Shown here in pieces: positions 11,028 to 23,600 of a DNA stretch of 64,000 nt (the first letter of the stretch is position 1; every line of letters begins with the position of its first letter). The translations under genes were made by a program, and so were the position numbers. The notes under the pieces were generated by a model. That model had not been told where the DNA came from and searched no databases. It saw nothing but the letters and a program-made list of their open reading frames with translations. The stretch is from Solen grandis (lineage: Eukaryota > Mollusca > Bivalvia > Adapedonta > Solenidae), in the NCBI GenBank assembly GCA_021229015.1, contig CM037790.1:55648361-55712360 (forward strand), given 5' to 3'.

Positions 11028-14000
11028 ACCTTGAGAAAGGTACAGCACTGCGGGAACTTACCTTGGGGTCCAACGCACTACTGGGTTTGTCCTCAAAGTG
11101 GGTTAAACACTATGGGGTCCGACCCCAAAGTGCGGTCGGTCTAACGCACTTTGGGGTCAGCTCCGAAAATTGACCCCAAAGGTCCAACACCGATTGCATC
11201 ATTGACATTGATGATCGACTTTTACGAACATTTTCTAAATGCAGAACATAACATGAAATATTTAGGAATTGTAAGGTTAATATAACCCACACAATTTGAT
11301 TTCATGCTCATGTACATTTCCAGTGCAGTTCAAATTATATATCTTAGGATAACGTCTTAATGAATTATGGATTAATGAATATTACACTCATGATAGTAAT
11401 TACCCAATCTTACAATAAAACAGATCTTTGGTAATAGTTCATCTGTAAATATTTCTCTGTGGTCGTTATTGGTTATAGTGATGTTGCTTCTACATTAAGC
11501 AACCAAACTCAACCAATTATTTAAAAATTCTGGTAAAAATAAATCCTAGTTGCACCATCAGTTCACGTTAGAATACATGACACTTCCAATTTTACTTTTT
11601 AGTCATTTAATTTAACAATGGTTATATATCAGTGCATGTCATACTGATATTCGTTGGTATGTATACTTGCTTGCCGCAATTCATTCAAATAATGAGTACA
11701 TGTCAGTGCATGTCATACTGACATTCGTTGGTACAACCCCCCCCCCCCCCCCCCCCCCCCTGGAGATTACAACACTGCTTACATTGTAATACATTGACAA
11801 ATTGACAATGCACTGTAACCTCGCTGTGTATCATTTACGCGTAATCGTGGTTGTTTGCAGGTTTCATAGAAAAATGCACGTATATCTTAATCCTATGGGC
11901 CATGAATGATTTCATTTGTGAAGTAACACAAGAAAAGGGTCCTATATATCATGGATAAATATGCTGTTAAGTGGAAATGTAAATCACAATACAAAATGAG
12001 GCGTTATATAATTCTCCCCAAAATAACTTGCTTCAATGCTTCAACGGCATTTCTTTAATGTATAAATGTCATATGCTATTAAGTTTTGAATACTTACACA
12101 ACGTCGATACGGAACGATTGAGTTACATAGCTATCAATTGATAGATCGGTAATATGTGTATAATGATTCACAAACATTTCACGCGCTTTACGGTCAGGCA
12201 GTCATCAAGTTCATGTCGTTTCGTTTTCTCCCTATAACCTACGTCAATCTTTAAAATCTCAATAGAATAGAATAAAATGGCAAGGGATAGATCAACAAAT
12301 TATGTCATATTCTAATTTACAAAAAAAACAAGAAATATCTTTAAAAAAGATATTCGGCGTAGGATGAAAGAAAAACGAGATTTTTTCATTCATGCATAAA
12401 TATACTTTAATTAAGAAACTTATAAATGGAAATATATGCAAAACACATTTCAAAGACTCTAATTTATATAAAAAAGCATTTTGTATATAATTGTAAAAAA
12501 CATGTCTAATTTTGGTAGTGAACAATGATGAATGGCAATGTTTTTAACAAGGTTTATTTTGCAAATAAGAAAATAGTCCACGAGATGTGTACAACAACAG
12601 GAATGTAGCAAAAAAAAGTACAATTTTAAAATAATGTCTATATATATTCAAAACAAAATGTACAGTAAAGAATGACTAGACTATTATACAAAAGACACGA
12701 CTGCCATTATCGTAAAAGGCTTACCTGCACCATAAAAATGTAAAATGATTAAAATCAGAATATGAAATGATTTGATATAACAAATATTTCAGAGTACCTA
12801 AATTCTTATTTAAAACAGTGTAATGTTATAAATTATCCTATGAACTATAAAAAAAAATCTATGATAATCCGCTGCATAAAACCTAATTTAGTTCCAGGCT
12901 GATCGTGTAATGAGCAGTTATCTGCTCGTTGTAGTTAGGACATACAATTTTTTCTTCACCTTTATTTTATTTCTTACTGACAAAAGCTTGTTCAGGTCTG
13001 ATTTTATCAGTTGTAAACTGTATCAAAATAGTTTATACAGGCATATACATTAATGATCAGCACCTTAAAGCATAGATTCATTGATAAAGGACTTCTAGAA
13101 CATTCCGAGGAAAAGCGCGCGAAAGACCGACGCACAACAAATTTAGTACGCTCTAGAAATAGTTCAGTATTTTTTCTATGAAATATACTTATTTATAGAC
13201 GGTAATACAAAAAAATTATATCTGTAAATAGGCTTGTTTGATATTTGTTCATATCATTATTGCATATGACAATTATGATATAAAAGCGTTATTAGTTGTT
13301 TTGGTTTTGGCGAATTAATTTTCAATGAGAGCATCTCGGCAGGCTGGAAGAATTCAATATACATAGTAATTAAGGGGTTTCATGTCATAACACGGTGGAT
13401 TCTTTTTTGTTGTTTTAAATCATTTTCACAAAGTAGCATTCCTCAATTGATGGAAAAGGATTGTATTTAACTTACTGAAATCACTTTCATGTTTACATCA
13501 AAAAGAAAAGTAATAACACCAAGCTGAATGATATATACAAGCTGCACCCCTTATTTACAGTAATTTTATAGTCCATAACGATGCGTTAACCAATAACAGG
13601 AGTCCTTTTATTCAGCTTAGAATTATTTACCGCTGTTAGCGTACATTTGATTGGTTTAAGATGCGAGTTGAAATCGAAATTATACAGCTACGCCGAAAAA
13701 AATAATTTTCGAGATATAAGCAGTTAAATGCACTTGGGGTAACACAATTTTCGTTTTTCTGCCATAACTCAAATGATTCAACCCCGATCTTCAAAAACTA
13801 AATATCATTTGAAATGTCATTCAAAGCGCTACAAATTATACCATAGTGTCTCGATAGAATATTTATAGTTTTTGAGATATTTAAGGCCGAATATTCTTTT
13901 GGGACACTAATCCCTACTTGACCTGTTGGTAGGTTTCGTCCTATAAACTGATATGACTCGTCTTGGTACGCATTTGCAAGCGTATGCTTCGTCTTACATT

Positions 14001-17000
14001 CTGCACAGAGAATGTTAGAGTCATCTAGAGCTGATTTTTTTTTTTGACAAGTGTTATCATATTTGCAAATAAATTATGTTTATATATCTTTGCATTTAGT
14101 AGGAGTCATTTTAAGAACTGCAATCAGTTGTCATTTATTAATAAATATGTAGATTTTCTAAAGGGAAATAATACAATAAACAATTAAATTCACTCTTATT
14201 CAATACTTCGGCAAAAGTCAATTGACGTCCCAGAAAAGGTGCCAAATGTAGCGTCATCTTTTGACGTTGTTTTATATTACGTTGACATCGTTCATAACAA
14301 TAACAATATGGCGACTATTCAAACGTCTGTTATGTAGAACTTACTAACAATTCGAAATATTGAACAAGAGAGAATCAAATTGATATTTGCTATTTATATA
14401 CAATTGTCTTGCACTTCTTATATTCTAGAAATCAGAAAGCATTTAGCACTATACACTAATTTAAGAAAATGTGACAATTTTATCTGCATGCAAACCCTAT
14501 TGGGTTTGTACTGTTTTTCATTAGGCCTTACCATTTCTTGATTTTTGGGGAGGGGGGGGGGGGGAATTAGCACAGCGATATACATTAAAACTTGATAATA
14601 AAGTTTCATGATACGAAGTGTAAGATCTTATTTTCCCCAGATCATGGAAAAATAAATCCTTCAATTTTCGAATGTACACATGGGATTGACCGAAAATGGG
14701 GAACACATATTTTTCACAGATTATGTCGAAACTGAAAGATACAACATCAATAATAATGTTGTTGTCCTTGTCGTTGTATGCAATGGCGAATCAAGATATT
14801 GTAGTAAACTGTAGTTTAATGGGCACGTTAATATGTTAGTGAATTGGAACAACAACGACAATAACCCTAACTAAACATTCAGCAACTATCTATAAAGCAA
14901 CCAACTGAAAAGAAAAAACAAAGACGATTATCACAACTTCGCTAACAACATCCATTCTTACAACGTCAAGGAATATAACCAGCATTTAAAAGGCTTTCAT
15001 ATTTTTTTTTTTATTATTATTATTGTTTTTGCTACAGTCATTATAAAATATGAACAACTGAGGTACTAGTATGTACGAAGCCCCGTATAATAAACAAGAA
15101 TTCTTGAAACGGTTCTAGTTGCATCGGCTCCTCTAATTGGTCAATCGATATCGCGCGCTTTTAAGCTTGTTGTGTGGTGTATGCTGGTTATGCCGATGCT
15201 AAAATAGCGAGCATCATGCTCGTTGAACAATATGCTAATCTTACGAGCATAATGCTCGGTGAACAGTCTGCGACCCAGCATTTGACCAATCCGCCCCTGC
15301 TCAACTAACTAAATAAAGGAGTGCGACATTTAGCGACAGAACAACTTTTTGCGACATTTGAGTGTTACAGACACGACATTTAATGTCAAGAGGTTATGTG
15401 ACATTCAGAGTTGCTACATAGCATGTCAAATGCGACTTTTAGCATTGCTATGTGTAGTTAAGCATTTAAGATAATGATTGGTGTTTTTCATGAGGTTGTT
15501 ATTATGCTATGTGTAGTTAAGCATTTAAGATAATGATTGGTGTTTTTCATGAGGTTGTTATTATGACTATGTCCATATTCAGTATATTATATTTATTATT
15601 TTGAGGATGTTATAACTGTTTGAGAATCTTTGCGAATACTTTTCCCCTTTTTATTAGTTTAATAGATATGGCCATTTTATACTGCTGAAATGAAATCTAC
15701 AGCCGAACAAACTAATGTGATTAAAATAACAAATGATTCTACGCAGTAATCATGAAAATAGCAATTCACAAAAAGGCTTGATTTTCCAACGTAACAATTA
15801 ATTTAGTGGCGAAATCAGCATAAACATGTTTTCGCCAAGACAAAGATAATAATAACTACTGTTGATGTGCTATTTGAATAATGATGAATAAAATATTATT
15901 ATCGATATTTTCTTTTTGTGTATATAATCAAAATGTGTTCTAAACTTCATGGATAATAAATAAATATAATATGCAATAAATGAACACATTTTGCTAGAAA
16001 TGGACAAAAAAACACCAACAAGTAACCGGTGTGGCACGCAACACATGAGTCCCCTACCGGTGAGGTGCATAATTTTCCCTTTACCATAGCAACCAGAACT
16101 TTGTTCCGAGAAAAAAAGTGACGTGCAGAATCTCCATACTGCCATCTATTCATATACCAGTGTAGCGTGTGCGCGGACTTCAGCGGTGGGGAAGTAAAGC
16201 CAATTAATGGATATCTTAGGCTACCTGCCTTAAATATATACAAACTAAAATATAAATGCCGCTATGAAATATACAGATGCGGCTGGAGCTTCTTTCCAAA
16301 AACTGTACACTGCGTACTGTGATGCTAGTTGGCTTCAATGAGGCTTCAATGAAGCGGCTGACTATAATAAAACCCACTTCCGTTCGGGCTTCAACAACGC
16401 TTATTCACCTAATACAGGACTTCGACCCGAGCAGCACGATAAGCCCACACTCAAATGCCTATTTGAATTTGCACCTGAAGCCTATCTTAATACCCAAAGT
16501 CAAAGAATATACTAATAAGTCGATTCGGCAGTCCAGCAATAGGATCTTATCACGAGATCGGCGTGAACAAGAATGACACAAATCTACTTTTACACCCCCT
16601 TATATAGCTAACGTACAGCGCCCCCTGTCGGAAACCGATCAAACACGGAAACTGACGACAATTACCGATGATACAAAAATCTATAATAACAATGATACTA
16701 GCTTTTATTAACGTGAGCCTCTCTACACTTAAAACATGAGAACAAATTATTTATCATTTCTCTGATTAAAATTAAAGTCAACAATCAATACAAGCACGAT
16801 TAAACAAATAATGAATACCTTTGCAAACCGAAAGAGCGCTCGTCAGCCATTTGTAAACAAAGGGAGATCACTGTAACTCAAGTAAATAACCAGCACGGTA
16901 AATAAATCACCCAAACTGTATCATCGGCAAAATTCGTCACACCAGTTTTATAACAAACAATTTTAAGTTATCACAGGATCTAGATTTTCGGACGGACAGA

Positions 17001-17558
17001 CAGACGGAGGGCAAACCTATAGCTCCCTCCGGTGTAGGGGACTAAAATAATATATAGATATATACCATGGTCATTTATATGTTTGGGCAATTCTATAACC
17101 TTGCGGCGACTCATCAGCCTTTGGGCAACTCGACAGAAGAAAATGTGACAGTATTTTAGAAAAAAAGTGTCCTGAGAAAATTCTAGAATTTCAAATTTAA
17201 AAAGGTTAAACAATCTTTGAAACACAATTCGCCCCATAACATTTATGAATTTAAATGGCAAACATATACACATGTTAAGGAAATATTAATAAATAATGAA
17301 TTGTACACCAAAGGTTGTTATCAATATATACACTTGTTTTTGAAATTTGCGAATTATTCAAATATAAAATAACCTGTTGACTAGCCTGTACTCAATGGAC
17401 CTCACTAAAAAGTATAAAGCTATGTTCCAAAACTATTTTAAAAACGATTTGTGAGTTTAACAATCACTTATCACTTGGGCGACAGCTGATATATCCTTCG
17501 GGCGACACATGTCGCCCAAAGGTTGTGATTTTGTCGCCCAAAGATTGGATTTTTCTAA

Positions 17559-17604
<46 letters not shown>

Positions 17605-20600
17605 ACCTTGAGAAAGGTAAAGCACTGCGGGAACTTACCTTGGGGTCCAACGCACTACTGGGTTTGTCCTCAAAGTGGGTTAAACACTATGGGGTCCGAC
17701 CCCAAAGTGCGGTCGGTCTAACGCACTTTGGGGTCAGCTCCGAAAATTGACCCCAAAGGTCCAACACCGATTGCATCAATGACATGGATGATCGACTTTT
17801 ACGAACATTTTCTAAATGCAGAACATAATCAATTAATCATCATCATCATCAACATCATCATCACCTCTCCTCCTCCTCAACATCATCGTTATGAGCCTAT
17901 CTGTCATGTTCATCGTCTTCACTATCAGCCATTTGTATTATAACTGTATCAATAATGTATGGCGATTATAAGAAAAGTACAGCACACCACCATAACACCA
18001 TAGGCACGCACGTAACAAATCAACACTTAAAACAGTAACTGATTTTTAACATTGATTTACTACAACGCAGTAGAAGTTGTAAGGTCAAAAAAGTTCATAT
18101 TGAAATGTTTAGAGATTAAACTCCAACATTTTCAAAATTTCATAAGCAAAAAACAACGTCTCTGCGTGTATTTGATATACTTCACTATACATTAGTATAG
18201 AACTTGTAAAGCAAGCGACATCTGTCATGCTAGGTCTGTCCTCTCATTAGTTGCAATTACCAATAAATCAGATGATGCTGATGATTATAATGTAAATCAT
18301 GATTTTAATCAGGTAAAAAAAAGTTTAAGAATGCGGTATAAATCGGAAATTGTTGTGCATAGATAATTCAGTCGAAACACATCGAGATGCTGTACGAGAC
18401 AGAAACGTCTGTTTGAAATGAATTATTGCCCCTGATTAAATATCTTTTTCTTAGCTGATTCAGTTCAAATTTTGTGTATACATTGATAATCAGCTGGAGA
18501 GGTGTGTGACATAAATTTCACTTGAGTCATCTCAAGGATTACGGAGTTATTGTCCCTGATTCGACTCTAAATATCTTGTGACGCGAACTTTCTCTACATT
18601 TCTTTACTGATTTAGTTCAACTCATGTGTGTGCATTGATAATCAGCTGGAGAGGTGCGTGTCATTAATTTCTCTTGAGTTATCTCAAGGGTGGCAGAGTT
18701 ATTGCCATGGTCCCATTTTTTTAATTATTCCCCGTTGTGTAATTCTGTTTATTCTTGTCCAGAACATAACTCGAAAATTATATAAGGTATTGACTTGAAA
18801 CTTAAAATGTAAACAGATGGCGACTAAGAAAATACAGTGTCCAAGAACTCCTACTCTACCTAGTCCCATTTTTATACGCCCATCTTAAGATGGGGCGTAT
18901 TATGTGAACACTCACGGCGGGCCGGCGGGCGGGCGTGGAACATTTGTTGTCCGAGCTCTAAATTCAATACCGTTTGCCCAATCCTTTTCTAACTTTCCAC
19001 ACATGTGCATGGCCATAATATCTCGGATGAGTTCGATATCCAGCATTATCGCGTGAATGACTTAGAAGTTATGGCCCTTGACGTACACAAAAGACTTGAA
19101 ATTGTGATTGTCCGGGCTCTAACTTCAATACCGTTAGTCCAATCCTTTTCAAACTTTTCACACATGTGTATGGCCATAATATCGCGGATGAGTTCGATAT
19201 CCAGCATTATCGCGTGAATGACTTAGAAGTTATGGCCCTTGACGTACACAAAATACTTGAAATTGTGATTGTCCAGGCTCTTACTTCAATACCGTTAGCC
19301 CAATCCTTTTCAAACTTTTCACACATGTGCATGGCCATAACATCACGGATGAGTTCGATATCCAGCATTATCGCCTGAAAGACTTAAAAGTTATGGCCCT
19401 TGACGTACACAAAATACTTGAAATTGTGATTGTCCGGGCTCTAACTTCAATACAGTTTGCCCATTTCTTTTCAAAGTTTTCACACATGTGCATGACCATA
19501 ATATCGCGGATGAGTTCAATATCCAGCATTATCGCGTGAATGACTTAAAAGTTATGGCACTTGAACACTTGAATAAGTCAAAAGATACATTTTCCTTCAA
19601 ATTAATGGAAATGTTTCAACATGGTTGTTTTAATAAGTAACATTCATTAACTAATGGGATTTAGGAGACAATAGCTTGTTTCTCTGAGCTATTTCTGAGA
19701 GTCCCCATACTGTGATGGGCGTATTTTGTGGCAGTCCTGACCCTTGTTAATTATCTCCGTTTGTTTAATTGTGTTTCATCTTGTCCAGAACATAACTCAT
19801 ATATTTTTCATTGTATTTACTTGAAACTTAAAATGTGACTAGGAGAAGTACAGTGTCTAAGAACTGTAACTCTACACTTTTAAACTACTGTGCCAAACAA
19901 CCATACCTGACTCTCTATCCACTTTAATTAAAAACTTTGCTTACTTATTACTTACTATCATAACCAATATACTGTGTATACAGGTTCTTATCTATGCTCT
20001 GCCTCCTGTATCAAAGCATTTTGCGGGGGCATATATCACCTTCAGTGATAGCTCTTGTTTTGTCTGTAAAGCTTTTGCAGCAATATAAGTTAAACTTATG
20101 TAAGAAATGTTTATCTTTTATGCTATATTAAAGGAATTACTTTTATGTGTGAAAACAAACATATCCTTTAGAACCCATACGTTATCTTAAATTAATTTTC
20201 ATTAGGGTAATAAATGTATGGAGATTTACTTTTACTTATATTTATTTAATGCTTTTCGTTGGATTATAGCGAAATATCAGCTGGGTTTTACGCAAAAAAT
20301 GATGTCATAAATAACGTCACGCACGCGACGTAATCCCGCCAATTTTGACGTCTTTTGTGAATGAAAACAGCCAATTTCTTGCCTTTAAAGCATTAAATAA
20401 AAAGAAAAAATAATTGTTTGTTTTGGTGAAAGATCGATGTATAATTTCATTTGTGAACATAAAAAGATGCATTTTCACCCGTGGCTTCGGCACTCGTGAA
20501 AATATCCCCCTTTCTGTTCACTCGGTGAAATTATCAATCGATCTTACACCAAAACAATGAATTATCTATATTATCTATTTATATCTGCGCCGTCAATGCT

Positions 20601-23600
20601 AATTACATACTAGTGTTATCCTAAAAAGCCATTATTTCATCTGATTATTTATGTACTTATTTTTTTTGTAACACAAGTTCACACTAAATTATAATTCTTC
20701 CACACAGGTGTTTGAGGACAGGACCCTATCTGTGCCCCTGCCACCCACCCCCACTTCACACACACACACGAAGCGCTTTGAATATTGTGGTTTCAACCTT
20801 AATTCGTCATTTACATAGTGTTTATGTATTGAAATATCACATTCAAATAAATCTAACGTTTACTATCCATGTCTTTATAAATAAAAAAATCACTATATAT
20901 AAAACAACAAGGTAACAAATTTCAGCAGGATACTGAAGAGCACCCATCAGGAATTGGTGTCAAAATATCTATGAAAAATGTGCCCATCGGTAATACTGGC
21001 GAGTTCCCACTGTCAACGGATAATTTTCCTTCATAACTGTTCAAAAGAAATACAAATATAACTATTTCTAATGTCTAAAATGTCATGATTTCGAGTGGGT
21101 ATTTAGTGATTTAACCCCATTCGAACCTCGATCAATGAACAATATCTATGAGGTCAGCGCTGCGATTTGTTTATGTACAGAAGGAAACGGTAAGAGTATT
21201 CCGAAGTTATTCGGAACACTCTTACCTTCCCGTTCTGTATCATATACAATCGCAACATCTTTTTCTCAGTCTAAATTGACCTTCGTGGCCGATGACGTCA
21301 TAGATGTCGTTTTGGGTTCACTTCCGTTGATTGAGGTTCAAATCGGTTAAAATAACTAAATCTCGAGTAGAAATCATGAAATTTCAGGCATTGAAAATAA
21401 TAATATATTTTTTTTCATATGAACGGTTATGAAGGATAATGATCCGCTGACAGTGGGAATTCTCCAATATTATCGATGGGCGCATTTTCATTGATTTATT
21501 GACACTTATTCCCGATGGGTGCCCTTCAGCATCCCGCTGGAGTTGGTAACCTTTGTATAGACTATCGTGACTTTTTAATTGATAAAGACAGGGTCCTGTC
21601 CTCAAGTATCTGTGTTCTTTCAATCAATAAAGTAAGCCTTAAAACCAGACAGCATGCCGCTGATCTACAGCCCTCGAAAGATCCAAGATTGGCCGACCGT
21701 CCAAAGAAAATCGTGCCCACAAATGCCTTTTATTCCATTTGATAATTAATGATGAGTAAAAATGATGAAAAAAAGTCTGCCGTAGATATCCGATGATGAG
21801 CTATTAGATTCAGTTGTTACACAGAAAAGAGTGTTATCATTTCATTCAATTGGTGTTTGGATTTAAGTTCTGTACTGATTAAGGTGTCGCAGTCAACCCA
21901 AAGTGGGTGGGGGTTGTGAAAACATAAGTTATTTTTGTACAATAAATCATGTTTTCTTTTCAGTAATACTCAGTATACAAATTCATTTCATATAAGAGAA
22001 TACAGTTTGCAAAGGGCTTTCAGATTTGGCCTCACATTCAAAGAAGATATTACTTTTCACGTCTTCATCTTGCATGCATTCAATCGACACTGTTTGCTGT
22101 CTTTTGGCTGAAAAACAAACACACTGCTACATAGTCCGTTGTCCATTTAACAATGTGTGAAGAAATATTTAAAATTCAATGGCCTATTCAAGAGAAAAAT
22201 GTATTTTTCCAAATGTCCCCAAAATGTCAATAACATGTGTAAAAGGAAGTAGGTATGGTGGACAAAAAGTGCCACAATACACGAAAATGGTGATAATGGG
22301 TTGACAGCGACCCCTTAACTTGCACAAACGATACCAATCGATTAATCTGATACTCTCTGAAAATGTATCATATTTCATACTCTTAAGGTAGTTGTTATAT
22401 CTGCTTACGTTTCGACGATAAAGTAGATGGACATTAATTTATGCATCAATTTTACATTTTTTAAGAGATTATGGGTCTTTAATTTAATATTGGTGTTATT
22501 TTCATCCTATGCTTTGAACTCTTTTGATGTATCAAACAATTGTGTTTTTTAATCCGTATTTCCTTTTTGCCAAATTTATCTAATTCTTGTATTTCATATA
22601 CTGTTTTAATTTCTTCTTTTAAATTGATAAGGAAGCCTGTCAACATAAAGACGTTTGAGGTAAGGGATGTAGCAAACGTCGTGCAGCAAACACTTGATGA
22701 CTTCCAAGGTATTATTTGTATGCTGGTGTGTGCTTCCGTTGATCACATTGGACTTAATCGACGTGTACTGATTACTGATGCATACATATTCTAAACATAA
22801 AATGACTCTTATTTTTTCTTGTTTTTCTTATCGAAATTGGAAAACTGTATGTATATATGTATGTAAATGAGTAATATTGTATTCTATTGACGGAAGTTTA
22901 ATTTGTTATTGTAAATATTGTATACTCATGGACTTAATGCCTTTTTGTATTTTGCAATATACATATTTGGACTAGAGCAGCATAAATGTACATGTGCTGC
23001 TTTGGCTGAGTGATTAGAGCGTCCGCCCCTTACCCGGAAGGTCATGGGTTCAATCCTTTGCCGTGACATAACAAAATCGTTGATATTGTTATATATTCCT
23101 TGTAATTGGCATTCTGTTCATAAAGGTGTGAGTGTCTTGATGATGTCCATAACCGCTAGACCGAAGCTTCATCACAAATAAACATATTGATATTGACTTC
23201 AAATTGCAGATGGCAACTGCAGATTGTGCTCAGCTCATGATCGAATCAGACGAAAGATCCATACAACAAACACAGAGTTGTGGTATTACTTACGGAATCA
23301 GCTGACGCCACTTAAGAAGATGAGCACGGAGCTGCTGCCTGACGCCATTGACAGTATACTTAATGACATTACTGGTTACCATTAGTAAGAAGCTACATCG
23401 TCCATACAAACTCTCATTGTATGCACTTCTTTTTTAAGTCATCTTATCTTTTTCACAGCTGGGTGAATAAATATGAAAATGTGGTTTTCATGAGCTTCCG
23501 AGGGAAAATTATTGGACCATAAAGGTAATATAAGCGACAATAACCCATATTGGGATCTGCATATTAATAGGAAGAGAAAGCGGAAGGGATAACGTTGATA

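Larger units (their letters stand above)
10152..22631 (+). other. Intron of about 12.5 kb
   Basis: It joins the anchor exon to the 77-base stem exon. No exon was recognised inside it. Contents annotated separately: a hairpin repeat at 10980-11251 and its second copy at 17563-17828, a C24 run, a 59-bp tandem duplication, a 161-bp repeat element and a 0.9 kb palindrome. Segments at 12300-14900 and 15600-17500 are AT-rich with no recognised feature; a G-run lies at about 14549-14563. An untranslated or very short coding exon could be missed. Confidence 0.6.

Noticed and set aside
16277..16576. Plus-strand 99-codon frame
   Set aside because: No recognised domain; surrounding sequence is repetitive and the frame lacks splice or promoter context.
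17509..17943. Open frames through the (TG)n tract and hairpin repeat
   Set aside because: They read dinucleotide repeat and the dispersed repeat; the same frames are not kept in the copy at 10980.
19005..19539. Three nearly identical 70-residue frames
   Set aside because: They are the 161-bp tandem unit read in successive frames, not a protein family.
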